A stretch of DNA of 64,000 nucleotides from Gonapodya sp. JEL0774 (Eukaryota; Monoblepharomycota; Monoblepharidomycetes; Monoblepharidales; Gonapodyaceae). This document shows, one piece after another, positions 10,680 to 25,139 of the stretch. A model generated the notes under the pieces. That model was not told where the DNA came from and searched no databases. It worked only from the letters and a program-made list of their open reading frames with translations. The stretch spans positions 1 to 64,000 of the forward strand of contig JADIIX010000043.1 of NCBI GenBank assembly GCA_027604505.1. The letters are read 5' to 3'. Position 1 is the stretch's first letter. Each line of letters starts with the position of its first letter. A program made the position numbers and the translations under genes.

Positions 10680-13374
10680 ATGGAAATCCCAATCCCTCCA
10701 CCGAATCACCCACATCTTCATGCCAAGAAAAACCCTAACAAAGCGGCATACATCATGGCGAGGACTGATGAGGTTGTGACAGTGAGTCTTCTGTTCAACA
10801 CTCTCTACCGGATGATTCTGAGAAATGCACCAAGTACGGAATGCTCGATGAACGTAGCAATCGCACGGCGCAAATGTTCCGTCACCACGGGTTACAAGTG
10901 AGTCTCGCTTTCTTCGGTCTATTTCTCCCTCATCCTTGTTCTGATGACATCCTTATTCTGATGATGCAAAACAGGCGGGGGATGGAATCATAATTTTCAT
11001 GGAGAATCACCCTCGCTATTTCGAGATTGTGTGGGGTGCCCAACGGAGTGGACTTAGAACCTCTGCCATATCTTCAAAACTGCTGGTCGACGAAGTTCAA
11101 TGTGAGCGTGCTCGATACGAACTGATATGGTTTACATATTGACCGCGGGACTTCAAATTTTTTCTGAAGACATGGTTGTTGACTCCGGTTGCAAAATGTT
11201 CTTCACTTCCCGGACTCTTCTTCCAGTCGCGAAGGAGGTTGCCAAAATTCACTCCGACAAGAACATCCAGTGGTTCTTGGTCGATGGAAAGGAAGGAGTT
11301 TTCAAAAATTACATCGATGAGCGAGCAAAGTTTCCTGCGGAAAGGATCAAAGACGAGATAGCTGGAGGAACAAGTGAGTTGCCATATTTAACTGAGTGTC
11401 CGATATGCAGGTGAATTGAAGTACGCGTCAAAGTGCTCTACACAAGCGGCAGCACTGGGCGACCGAAGGGTGTTCAACGTATTCTACCCGAGATAGCCCC
11501 GGAAGTGCTAGCCCAATTGATGAAATTCGACAATGAACACCCCATTGTAGCTATTGGCAAGGAGTATTACGGATGGGACGAGAACAGCGTGTACTTGAGT
11601 CCGGCACCGCTCTGTGAGTTGGAATGATCCCCGCTCTATCAATATTCTGATTTATCTCTGCATTTTGTGATTCGGGTATCAGATCATGCTGCACCGCTCC
11701 ATTACAATCTTGCGAGTGAGTGGACTGCCAATCGGGAATGCTTCATCGGATACCGTCTGGTAACAAATCACCACATCAGTTGGATCCTTGGGCGGCACGT
11801 CCATTATACTAGACCGTTTTGATCCCGAGTTTGCTCTCCATTGCATTCAAAAATACAAGTGCACCACGGGGCAGCTTGTGCCGACTCACTTTGTGAGGTG
11901 GCTCAAGCTTCCCGAACAGGTGCGAAAGCGATATGATTTGTCGTCGCTTAAGTTGATTTTCCATGCGGCGGCACCGTGTCCGTGAGTAACTTAAATTCTG
12001 CCAGTATGACGAACCCAGCTTATGATATGCTGATGGTTAACAGAATTCCAGTGAAACAAGCCATGATAGAATGGATCGGACCGAAACTTATGGAGTAGTG
12101 CGTGATCCGAGTTCATCAGACTACCACTGCAACCTCATTCACTCTATCCGCTCGTTCGACAGCTATGCGGGGACAGAAAGCAACGGTAGCACTATCATCA
12201 CGTCCGAAGAATGGCTGCAAAAAAAAGGTTCTGTTGGCCGCGTCCGCACCCCTGGGGTGGAGATCAAAATCTGCAATGAAAACGGTGATGTCCTGCCACC
12301 AAAACAAGAAGGCCTTGTGTACTTTGCAGGGGGTGGTCAATTTGAGGTGAGTTTGATGTCCGAGTACTTTATGCGAGAAGGAGACTGGAAAAGTGCTGTT
12401 CTGAATATGCAAATTCAATAGTATCACGGTGATGCGAAAAAGACATCAGAGTCTCGTCACCCTAAGAACCCCGGGTGGAGCACATTGGGGGACGTGGGCT
12501 GGGTCGATGAAGACGGGTGAGTGTCGCTAAATTCTCATCTGCAGTTGCGATGCAAATCCACTCAAGTGACATGAACATTTCTGCTGAAAGATTTTTGTTC
12601 CTAACGGACCGAAAAAGTTTTATGATTATTTCGGGTGGAGTCAACATCTACCCTCAGGTGTGTCAAAACCTTTCCGTTCGTTAAGTGGACATTGACAAAA
12701 TATCCGAAAACACTCGGGCAACAATACAGGAAATTGAAAACCTTGTGAGTTAGACAATCGTCCGAGCTCTGTGAGGTGGTGTTGACAGGCCATTTTCTGA
12801 ACCATCCAGCTTATCACTCACCCCAAGGTCCAAGATGCTGCTGTGATTGGTGCACCAGACGGTAGGCTTTTGTATCTCCTGTACTAGGTGTGCTGCTCTG
12901 ATTGTACACGCGAAATCCACCAGAGGAAATGGGCGAAAAAGTGATTGCCGTGGTTCAACCCTTGGACTGGTCCACGGCTTCGCAAGAATTGGCGGACGAG
13001 ATCGCCTCTTTTTTGCGAGAGAGGCTCAGGTACGTGAGATGTGGTTCCATGATTTGGGGAACTTTGACCGAGCGTATGAGTTTGACTCCGCTGCCGTTCC
13101 ACCTGATCGAACTCTCTCCAATAGCCACGTCAAAGTCCCTAAGAAGATTGAGTTCATGCGAGACCTTCCTCGCCATGATACAGGTAAACTGTACAAGCGT
13201 TTGATTCGGGTAGGTACACCTGTCTCTTTCCTTCTTCAACGCGAGTTTCCACACTTGCTCACGCGCTACTACGACGTGTTTTTCGCTGAAAACTCAACTC
13301 TTTAGGACGCTTATTGGGGCAAAGGATCCCCCGAGTATTTGGGGGTGGTACCGAAAAAGAACAGCAAACTTTAA
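10680..13374 (+). CDS. Peroxisomal AMP-dependent acyl-CoA synthetase (PTS1)
   Basis: This is an ANL-superfamily acid:CoA ligase that adenylates a carboxylic acid with ATP and transfers it to CoA. Sixteen exons: 10680-10781, 10835-10897, 10975-11101, 11170-11373, 11422-11613, 11683-11715, 11780-11981, 12044-12097, 12163-12346, 12422-12516, 12591-12657, 12730-12744, 12810-12861, 12924-13029, 13125-13209 and 13306-13374, all in frame, giving 549 aa. The phosphate-binding loop YTSGSTGRPKG lies at about 172-182, the adenylate motif YAGTES in exon 9, LGDVGWVDEDG and FLTDRKSFMIISGG in the hinge, and DTGKLYKR near the end. The last three residues are SKL, a classic type 1 peroxisomal signal. Exon 12 is a 15-nt microexon. 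Substrate range (fatty acid, aromatic or short-chain acid) cannot be told. It sits between a transporter and an aldo-keto reductase on the same strand. Confidence 0.93.
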
Positions 13375-13511
13375 TTATATCTTGACGTGAGATACACAGT
13401 AAGAGTATAACTCTCGCTCGAAAGAATTAAATAAAAGAAGCGGAACGGCGCAAAGGTTCCATCCATTTCATTGATCTGTTGTGTGCCCCTTGGTGTGCAC
13501 TGAGTCCGTGA

Positions 13512-15681
<2,170 letters not shown>

Positions 15682-16383
15682 ATGTGAGGCTTGGGCATTC
15701 GGGTTTGGGCCTGTGTAATTTTTTGAGCACCGTAGAACATCGAGTGAAAGGCGCACGTTGTGAACTTGCAAATGTATAGATTCGCATGATAATAAAATCA
15801 CAAGATAGAGTAAGTACTTGATGATGTGGTGTGTCTCATGAGCTGTGCAGGGGACACTCGCAGAGTGGAATCGGGATAGGTTCGACTGAAAACCGAAACT
15901 ACGGGCATTCGGGGCGCAACAGCGAGCAGGGACTCTGACAGGAAGTAGCTGGAGCTTGGACGGTTAGAAGAGAGTAGAAGAGAGCGTACGTGAGTGTTAA
16001 AAGAAGATTGAGAAGAAGGTGCGGTTTGAAGGGTTGTTGGAGTTGGAGAATGGATATGGAGAGCAGAACGTTACGTTAGTTGCGTGGGCGCGCGTGAACT
16101 CAGATATAGCGAGCGGAGAATTGTTTGAGTCTGGTCAGTCTGGAGTTACATTGGTGGAGGTTGTTGGTCGGCTGCGGGAGCATGAACATGGACAAACTTC
16201 GTTGCTTGGCACGCGCACACGGACTCGGTCGACTGCTACCTGCTGTAATCCCTCCATCTCGTCTCCTCTTCACCAACTTTTCACGCTCTCTACCCATTCC
16301 TGGGTCTCCCCCTTGTCCAGGTCACTTCCCACGACTGTGTGCCCCACGCGGGGTGGTCTCAACTCCAACCCGTTTTCTTTCTC
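15682..16383. other. Intergenic region before CNOT2
   Basis: No supported gene. The interval must hold the 3' end of the aldo-keto reductase transcript (AATAAAA-like signal near 15791) and the promoter of the CNOT2 gene. Confidence 0.45.
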
Positions 16384-19003
16384 ATGAACAGAGGTTCGTA
16401 TGAATTAAAAATACTTTCTCCATGATGTACTCTTGGATTCCGCCTGGAATTGAAAGATCGAGGAGCAGACTCCATGACCTTAGCGCCAGGGTTGTGCAAT
16501 TGTTGAAATTTATGTGCCGGACCCTTGCCACCGCTCAACTGAAACTCTCTCGGTCTTTGAATCTCTCTTTGTAAAGGCGGTGCCTGGGCTGCCGTGGCCG
16601 CCCAGGGCCTCACCGGTCCCCAACCAGTTCTGCCCGGCTTACCGCCCCCCCCAACCCCAGCAAACTTCTCTATTGACGACTTCCCAGCTCTCGTGTCTAC
16701 TCAAGCGGGACCCACTGCGTCATCTCCAGCCCCAGGCCAACTCCCCGGTCCTGGCCCCGCCGGCTCAGGACATGGTCCTGCCCAACATATCTCCCTGCAG
16801 CAACACTCACACCAACACAACCAACACCCCCTTCTCTCCATATCCGCAAACACGCCTTCTTCTTCGTCTATTCTTGGCTCATCGCTCCTCCCCAACGGTC
16901 CAACAGGCCCTGGCGGCGTCTCATCCACCCTGGGTCTCTCTTCACCTCCGCAGTCCATTCTCACCTCTTCCGCGGCCACACCGGCCTCCCGTCCGCACGC
17001 CCCACAACCTCAACTACAAAATCAAATTGTGACCCACGAGGGTGATCATATCGCATCGTCTGCGGACGGTCAACACCACCCACAGCAGATGCATGCTTCA
17101 CAAGTACCGTTCCACATGGCGGTAACACCCAACCGCCAGCTCCCTCCCACATCGTCATCCTCGTCTGCGTCCACCCCAAATCCGAGCCGGCCTTCTCTGC
17201 TGGCCGCCACAACTTCCACAGCCACCTCCGCTCCTTCATCCAATCCTGGGTCGCCATCCAACCCCATTGTCAGCCTCGCTGTTGGCCCTCCAGGCCACCA
17301 CCCGCAACACTCCCAACCACAACAGCAGCAACAACACATTTTTGGCCAAAGTCAAGGTCCAATGATCTCATCTGTACCCGGTCAGTCCACCCCTCCTTAT
17401 CCTCCGCCCCCGGGAGTCCCACCGCCCCTCCAAAACGGCCCAGGTGGTGCTGGAGCGCCTTCCACAAACCCGTCCCAGCTGCCTCGTCGCCCAACCTTCT
17501 CTTCCTCCGCCACCAATCCCGGCGTTGGTGTCCCTCTTCAGCAGCCTGCGTCCACCCCCACACCGCCTGTGCAGCTTCTCCACCACTTCCATCACAACCC
17601 ATCCACGCCACCAACATCGACACCTCCGTCATCTATCCAACCTCTGCCAAATTCCAACTCTCCGCCATCTGACCCGCCGTACCCCCCCCAGTCTTTTGGC
17701 ACCTCCGTATCCCCCCCGGTCACCGCAGGCTCCCAAATTCAGTCGCAAGGCCAAGGTCAAGGTCACCCGGCTCCTGTTACAGACAAGTTCGGACTCCTTG
17801 GTTTGCTCGACGTGATAAGGGGTACAGATCCGGACCAGAATGCGTTGGCGTTGGGAAGCGATTTAACGGGTTTGGGACTCGATTTGAACAGCGATGGGTG
17901 AGTTCTGCCAGAAGATCGAGGATCGTGTTGTGATGTGATGTTGAAGGGCGAAGATTGGCGGTTATGATGTTGACATTGTGCGGTTGGCGATAAAACCTTG
18001 CTCAATGGTTGTTGCCTTCTATCCAATCACCCTTGCCTCATCTATTGCTCTTCGTCCACCTCTCCCATACAGACCCCTCTGGTCTACCTTCGTCTCGCCC
18101 TTCGCTCCAATTCCCACAGCTCGTCCTGACCCCGTCTTCCACCTACCTCCATGCTACAATCTGCCTACCCCGCCACCCCCCGCACTTTCCAAAATCCACG
18201 ATTTTTCTGAAGAAACACTCTTTTACGCATTCTATTCTTGCCCTCGAGATGCCCTCTCCGAATCTTCTGCACAGGAACTCTATTCGCGCAACTGGCGTTT
18301 CCACAAAGAGGTCCGCGCGTGGATCACGAGGGATACCGAGGCAGGAAATATCGCCGGGAATCCGGTTGCGGGACAGGCAGCGAGTAGACCTCCTGGAATC
18401 GGCGTAGGTGGTGCGGCGGTGGATAAGGGGAGCTATTGGGTGTGGGATGTTGCAAAGTGGGAGAGGGAGAGGAGGGAGATGGTGGTGAGATTCGAAGATT
18501 TGGAAGATAGGGGAGGCGTTGGAGGCCAATTTGGGACACAGGGAATTGGTATTGGGTTGAGTTTAGGCCTCGGACCGGTAGGGCAAGTGAATGGGGCCGG
18601 AGGCCCGGACGTGGGCTCGGTGGCGGCGATGATGAGGGCTGGTGGGGCGAACGCGGGAGGAGGAGGTGCTGGCGTTGGAGTTGGATTAGGAATGGGGGGA
18701 CAGCAGGGTCAGCAAGGACAGGGCCAGCAACTGCCAGGCCAACCGAGCGCAGGCGCGGCGGCGGCATTGATGCAGTCGTTTGGAATGGGCATCGGAGGAT
18801 TGGGTAGTGGAGGTGGTGGCGGGCAGCAAGGAGTGATGCAGCAAGTGATGATGCAGCAAATGCAAGGAGGTGGAGGGGTGGGAAGTGGAGTTGGTGTTGG
18901 AGGCGGAATGGGGATGGGGATGGGTGGGGTGGGTGTGGGTGTTGGGCAGGGCCAAGGGTTATCAGGACTTTTTGGTGGGGGTAGGTTTGCGGGGAATGGT
19001 TGA
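16384..19003 (+). CDS. CNOT2: CCR4-NOT complex subunit 2 (NOT2/CNOT2)
   Basis: This is the NOT2 subunit of the CCR4-NOT deadenylase, which pairs with NOT3 on the NOT1 scaffold in mRNA decay and repression. Exons: 16384-16393 (a tentative 10-nt start exon encoding MNR), 16577-17897 and 18073-19003, giving 753 aa. The first exon is inferred only because it supplies an ATG in the right phase. Firm evidence: FSIDDFPALVS near residue 30, then a long Pro/Ser/Gln-rich linker, then DKFGLLGLLDVIRGTDPD and LALGSDLTGLGLDLNS (about 406-442), then the NOT box with YNLPTPPPPALSKIHDFS, TLFYAFYSCPRDALSE, LYSRNWRFHKEVRAWITR and the WERERREM helix. After the NOT box, where most orthologues end, there is a tail of roughly 160 residues made almost only of Gly, Gln, Met, Val and Ala. 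Confidence 0.85.
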
Positions 19004-20176
19004 ATGTGGCGAGGGGGATGGATGGCAGGAAAGCGAGTGAGGGATTGATACTTGGAGAGAGCGTTTGCGATAGGATAAAGGAAACGGTGTGGACAGTAAG
19101 CTTGTATATGTGGGACCGACACTGGAGGAACGACCTTTGGTGTAACAGATCGCGACGAAAAAGTGACAGCACTGGCACTTGGTATTGATGGAGATATGTG
19201 GGCTTGGTGGATAAGCGGTGGGAGAGCATTTCCTGGGAGTGAAATGTACTTGGGGAGGGCTGTGGTTTGTACATGGTTTAAGTCAGGTGGGGTTGTGATA
19301 GTCATATACCAATACAGAAGCTGATGTTCACGCGTACGGGTTGCGGTTTTCGTCTATACATAGTTGCCAAGATCATGGTTCGCATCACGTCGTTCGGACA
19401 GGGCCCAAAGTCTGTGGCAGCCCAGCCAGCTGCTTCACGTTCAAGGTGATTGAAAACTACCTGAAGCAATAGATGTATATTCATTCTAATTGCAGGTCAG
19501 ATCCAGCATTGACTGGAAACAAATACATCTGCAACTAAGACTACTTTGTCCATTCAGGCGGCGCTCTCAAATCTTTGTTGTGTTCTTTTGGAAAGCAAAA
19601 CGTGAACACGATCCAACCCGAAACCCGTTCTGGTAAACAGGTTGAGCTGGATTGCGCGGGAACTCCTGACACCAATGGCGGAGAGAAGGAGAGCTTTGGA
19701 TTTGCGTATAAATGTGTGTTTTATCATTGCATCCTACTTACCGCCAAAACTTGATTGAACCGCGAAGCTCGATTGGGGGATTAAGGGACTGAGGTGTTCG
19801 TTTGCTATTTCAACCAAAACATTTAGCCGAAGCCCGAAGAGGGGACTGCGGTCATGTCAGGTCAGGGGCTGCCTCAGAAATGATAAACCAGATGTCCCGC
19901 ATTGGGGAGGACGAATCTCTCGAATTCAACCACAATTGAATAATTAAATTCCAGAAATTTATTTTAGTCTGTTTCAGAAATCAGCGTGTCGGTCTCTGCG
20001 GATCGGGAAGAATGCTTTCAAGGAGAATTGTCGGGGTCCAGTGAGTGCAGGTATCAAATCCCCGTCTCATCCCATTCCAAAGACTCCACCACTCTTTCAA
20101 AACTCGGCCAACGGAAACCGGCCGCCCATTGCCAATCAGAACGGCCTCTGCCTTGATACTTAAATCTTCCAAACAA
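19004..20176. other. Intergenic region, no gene seen
   Basis: Open frames are short and without family signal. The left part is the CNOT2 3' region; the right part is the presumed promoter of the GRAM-VASt gene. No tRNA was found. Confidence 0.45.
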
Positions 20177-22706
20177 ATGCAATCGCTCATCGTTCCTGGG
20201 AAGGATGAGCTGGCATCTCGGCGACCGGCTCTTGAACTTTCAGTTGTGGACAGCAGCTCCCTGAATCGAGCAGACTCCGATATCTCAGCAGATGATCGAA
20301 GCTCCAATGCTGATGTGTGTTGCTTCAACTTGTCGCTCGGGGGCTGAGAAATTCCTTGGACACTGATGCACACATTGACGGCGCTCACCACTATCAGGTA
20401 GACGAACTGGGAGAACTCGTAAGCACTGCAGAGAGAATCCCTTCAACAAAAGACTCGCTCAATGAACGGATTAAGGCTCCCATTCTCAAGTAAGTCCCTG
20501 TGCGATATGCTCAATTCCTTGGATCACCTGTTCTCACTCAAACTCACAGCCTACTATGCCCCTCCCCGGAAGAGGCCATCAATCTGTTTTACAAACGATT
20601 TCCCGAACTTCGCCGCTCGCCAACCTTGGTAAATCTAGAACGTGGGTGCTTGTTATCTTCGAAATCGTTTCTCCACACCTTCCGCAGTATGTGAGGAGTT
20701 TGAACTGTCACACACGGACAGGCTTCTCATGCACATATGGCAACAAATCCCCACACATGCGCGGTAACTTGTATATCACGGAGCAGTACCTCGTGAGTTG
20801 CACCAGTCTGTTGCCTATCTATACCCTTCGAACTGTTGTGCACCATCGTTCAATAATCCCACGAAAACATTGAAAACCTGCGTTATTCTTCTTCCAGTGT
20901 TTTCGTGCACGAGCGTTCAATATTATCTCCAAACTCGTCATCCCACTTGGCGACATTACCATTGTAGAATCGATGAAGTCCGTCAGACACCTCAACGCGC
21001 TAAGGATAATTGATCGGACGGAAACTACCGTCAGTAATGCGCATGGCAAATATTCTATAGGTTTCGACTAACCAGAGCCGACCCATTCGCACCCCATCGC
21101 GTACAGTATATCTTCTCCAACTTCCTCCTACAAGACCGTGAGCGTGCCTACCGCGCCATCATGGCCAATTGCACCCACTTAAGTGACCTCACTGAGACTC
21201 CCATATCCGACTCGAACAGACGGTCCCGGTCTGCATCAGAACCTTTTGACCAACACACGAGGTTCTTCTCCGACTCTCCCACCATGACGCCTCTTTCTCT
21301 CCCCCGGACTATCGAGCCTAAAGACAGGAGAGACAGTGATGTCAGCATGAACGGTGTAGAAACCCTAACTTTTCCGATGAGCGGCCCCTCAGTTGGAGGC
21401 AGTGTCTCGTTACCGAGGGGTGTTGGTGGTGGAGTCGCTACAACTTTCCCTTCGAAACGCGAGTGCGGATGCACTGACCATGCTTTGGTGCTCAAGGAGC
21501 AAGACTTTGCGGTGGATCCCCGAACGATATTTCTCAGTATTTTCGGTGAAGACGAGAGGCAGTGTCAACCGTGGTTGACCGCGTCCAGAGGGATCGGATC
21601 CGAGGATTTGGTGCCAGAGAGGTGGGGAAGGAGAGCGCCCACACCAGATAGCAGTGGGATCGGTGAGGAGTCGGAGAAAGTTCAAGGGGAGGAGGACATC
21701 TGGAACTGGACGACAAGGACATTGAATTATTTTGTCAAGGTGCCAATGAGTGAGTGGTGAGGAGTTGCAGCATTGCATGGGAGATTGAGATCGTGCCTAA
21801 AATCATCAACACAGTCTCACGGTCACCATGTCACGAGACACAAACCATCGCCAAATGCGAAGAAGGGTGAGAGTGACATGTTGCACAATTATCACTCCAT
21901 CGCTTTAACACATTTCCTTGACTCCTCGGGTGGCCACCTTCGCAGCCTCATCATTGTCAACACGTCCGTTCAAACGCCCAAAGTGCCCTACGGGGATACC
22001 TTTTCTATTGAAGGCAGGGTTTGTATATCGAGTCTCGGGGACGGAAAGTCTCGCCTACTTCTCACTGTCCGTGTGGACGTGAAGAAGCAGACATGGATGA
22101 CGGGTGGGTGTCTGGTAACTATGATCCCAGCTGGGTGCAAACCTGATCCACTTTCCCTGGATCCTACCAGGGCAAATAACTCGAGGAGTTCACGAGGGGC
22201 AAAAGGACTATGCCAAACGACTAACTTCCGAGCTTGAGAATCTGTTCCGAAAGCGGGCTGGTGCTCAGAGGGTCGAGACGATCGGAGACGAGCTGGGTGG
22301 GACGGGTGGGACGCGGAAGAGGACTCGGACTGATGCTTTACCGAGCAATCTTGGGGACGCAGATGGAACGCCGGCAAAGGCACTACCGTCGGGCAGGCCG
22401 GACTGGTTGGTGCAGGAACTTATTCCCCTGCAATGGATCGCAAGTCCGCCATCAGACTCTTTGTTGCGTGTTTTGGCCGCCACTGCATTGTTCATGGTGA
22501 TCCTGGTTGCTGCCAAATACCTGATAGGAGGGCCCACAGTCCGCTCCACATGCGATGGTAACTGTCAGTTGGCGCGAGTGCTGGAAGATATGACACGTAA
22601 TTTTGCAAGTGGAAAGAGAGTGGAGGAGGAGATGGCGGAAATTCGCTCGATTGTGGGGGGCATCAAGAAACGACTAATTGATTTGGGTCTACAAGCGCAA
22701 ACATAG
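20177..22706 (+). CDS. GRAM-VASt sterol-transfer protein (GRAMD1/Lam-like)
   Basis: This protein resembles the ER-anchored sterol transporters of membrane contact sites (Aster/GRAMD1 in animals, Lam/Ysp in yeast). Nine exons: 20177-20314, 20398-20489, 20550-20628, 20688-20792, 20898-21029, 21107-21749, 21815-21866, 21946-22103 and 22171-22706, giving 644 aa. The GRAM domain runs from EEAINLFYKRFPEL through RGNLYITEQYLCFRARAFN and LVIPLGDITIVE to YIFSNFLLQDRERAY. The VASt lipid pocket follows: DHALVLKEQDFAVDPRTIF, a Trp-rich strand, NYFVKVPM, QTPKVPYGDTFSIEG, LLLTVRVDVKKQTW, then ITRGVHEGQKDY. A single membrane segment (about 563-585, LLRVLAATALFMVILVAAKY) fits an ER anchor, followed by a short lumenal coil. 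One intron uses a GTCAGT donor (21030), which removes an apparent frameshift. It ends 57 bp from the end of Spt8 on the other strand. Confidence 0.85.
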
Positions 22707-22763
22707 GGTCCAATATTTACGCTTGTCACAAAATTGGATTACATATCCAGGACGGACAACTCC

Positions 22764-24739
22764 CTACTTCACCGCGTCCACTTCGTAGCATACAACCACC
22801 CCACCTCCAGATCCCATTCCGTCCCATCCTCTGTGCCCGGTCGCCGTTACCATGTACCTGTTGGCAGAGTCCAGCAACAGCCGCGAGACCGGCGCTCCCC
22901 CACGGTGACCAGGGACAATAGCGAACGGGACGGTGGGAGGATTGAAAAGAGGATCGGGTTCAGAAAGAGGTGCAGTAACAGGAGAGGACGGAGGGTCTTT
23001 CTCGTCATCGTAGAGGTTGTACAAGCGGATGTTATCTTGGGACGTGCTGAAACCCAAACACGATTCAGTCAAGAAATAGAACTGCAATCCATCGTAAAAT
23101 ACAAAACGTACCAAATAATCTGTCTCCCGTTACCCATCGCCTCCACCACAGTTACTCGGCCACTACCCTTCGGCATCTCGATCGCCCGCACCCGCGTCCC
23201 CTCCGCGACGTCAAACTCATCCACTGTCCCGTTTCGTCGCCCCACATATACCTTCCCGCCATCCGGCGACCAACACGCACTCATGCACCACGGTGGCGTC
23301 CGTTCTGGTACTGCGAACCGGCGAACCAGACCACGCGGGGTCGCACCGTCGACCGGGGACGATGGGTCCGCGGATGTAGCGCGAGTGTCCCAGAGATACA
23401 TGAGGCCGTCGACTGTGGTGGAGAGGAGACGAGGAGAAGAGGCACCCGGTTGGAAGGACAGCGACGTGAGGTAGGAGTTTTGTGGCCCAAACGACGAGAG
23501 GACATTCCCAGTGTTGAGATCCCAATACTGGAGATGACGTGGATGGGACATTGAAGAGCGGATCAGGTGCACCGTGAACGTTCTTGAGAGTGAAATCGAT
23601 TCCTTTTTGAAACCCGCACAGCACACAGTTCCTCACCAACAACGATTTGTCCCACGAGCCCGTGAAGCACGATGTCTCTCCAGGTGCAATTTTTATGCAC
23701 GAAACGGGTGCTTTGTGCGAGCGGAGGACGTATTGGCACTGATGTGGGAGATATTGAGCCACGCATGAGTTGGAATACCTCCACACAGATCACCCAGTGT
23801 ACTGACCACGCCTTCCTCATGTCGCACGCTGTAAAGATTGACCGCTCCACTTGCACAGCCGGCGAGCATGTAGTGTGCTTCGCTGTGCACGTCGATTGCG
23901 AAGCACGGGCTAATTTTAATGGGATGTGACAGGGAATCAGGGATCTCCCCTATGTTGGAGAGACGTGCAACAGAACACTTTCATATTAGTGAGGAGATTC
24001 GCAGTCTGAGAAACGAATAGTGGACTTGATGGGTGCAGCATAGCTCACCTGGTCCAACTTGCTCCTCCAACGGCCAACTCGACCACAATACTCCGGCTTT
24101 TGTCACAGGGTCTGAAAATCCACTCCGCTGGTTCTGAGGAAGTGGATTCCGCCCGTTCATCGAGGCGAAAAAGTCAAACATCCGAATCTCGCCGTCGTGC
24201 GAAGCAGTGAAGAGCCTGCAAAAGCGGTCAAGCCGTCAACACTCGGCACCACAGCCAGGGCGCAAAAGGTGTGCGAATACCATCGCATGTTTTGTGTTGC
24301 AGCCACTGAATGCACGTCGGTGGGGTGGATTGCGGCGACCTTTCGTGAGTGCCATTCGCTGAACGTCGGTTTCTCGATTTGGACAAGAATACCAGTGTCC
24401 CACCTGAGGGTAGAATTCGTATGATTTGCAGTCGTGGGAAATGACAGCATCCATGGGGTCAAACTTGTCTTGGTGAAGAGAGAGAGCGACTGAATAACTG
24501 CTACTCGAAGTAATTCGTCCGAAAGGGCCCTGTCAAGGTCCTTCTAGCACACCTTGCATGACGTAGCCGTCTATTTCCTTCTCAGTTTCATCATCCAAGT
24601 TCAAGTCCATGTGGTTGTCCCCAGCTCCGAGACCAGTGCCAGAAGGCACACCGTTTGCCAATTCATTCTTCGATGTTTGCGTTGCAGGAGGATCCATCGG
24701 CGAATCGGTATCTATAGTATTTGTTGTTGAAGATCCCAT
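22764..24739 (-). CDS. SPT8: SAGA complex WD40 subunit Spt8
   Basis: This is Spt8, the beta-propeller subunit of SAGA that helps deliver TBP to promoters; nuclear. Eight exons: 24739-24553, 24468-24404, 24339-24281, 24215-24049, 23949-23807, 23738-23637, 23527-23112 and 23046-22764, giving 473 aa with frame kept throughout. An acidic N-terminus (DLNLDDETEKEIDGYV) is typical. Propeller signatures are HSVAATQNMRWLFTASHDGE, IRMFDFFASMNGRNPLPQNQ, AGVLWSSWPLEEQ, FAIDVHSEAHYMLAGCASG, HKAPVSCIKIAPGE, FTGSWDKSLLYWDLNTGNVL, LTSLSFQPG, WSPDGGKVYVGRRNGTVDE, then CTSQDNIRLYNL and the C-terminal PGHRGGAPVSRLLLDSANRY. These phrases match Spt8 rather than general WD40 proteins. It is shorter than yeast Spt8 (602 aa), mainly in the acidic N-terminus. 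It is divergent from the old yellow enzyme and convergent with the GRAM-VASt gene. Confidence 0.88.
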
Positions 24740-25139
24740 GACTCGAAAGGCAAATCCTGATTCCTTCCACGTGGAAGAGGTAAACCAGGACGAGAACGGC
24801 ACAACAACCACTCTGAAGAAAACTTGCAATAATTATTACATAAAGACAGGCAATAACAAATTCGTATGCAGTTTGCACTGCTGGTGCAGGTGCTGACTTC
24901 TTTATTTCCTGAAACTTTAGTTCTCCTGAAGCCGACACATTCACGAAAAAAGTTCCCGTGATACTCACATCCATCTCCTTAAACAAAACAGGTGGTTTTG
25001 TTGAGATGCATTTACATAGTTTGTCACCCGTGCAGAGCACAACCGGCTCGGGCGTTCGGCATTTCACAGGGTTGTGACTGTGCGGTCGGAATCAAAACTG
25101 TGATTTCTTTCTTCTCTTCCGTCTCGCGAATCCGAGCCC
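24740..25139. promoter_or_regulatory. Divergent promoter between SPT8 and the old yellow enzyme
   Basis: These 400 bp separate the start codons of two divergent genes. An open frame on the minus strand (24663-25067) with a hydrophobic stretch overlaps the SPT8 5' end in another frame and is not supported as a gene. Confidence 0.5.

Noticed and set aside
18324-19305. Long minus-strand Pro/His/Ser-rich frames
   Set aside because: Shadows of the Gly-rich NOT2 tail.
21029-21106. Apparent frameshift in the GRAM domain of the sterol-transfer protein
   Set aside because: A 77-nt intron with a GTCAGT donor, a CTAAC branch-like site and a TACAG acceptor joins the two halves in frame and matches the family, so no break is needed.
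24663-25067. Minus-strand frame with a hydrophobic segment
   Set aside because: It overlaps the Spt8 5' exon in another frame and sits in a divergent promoter.
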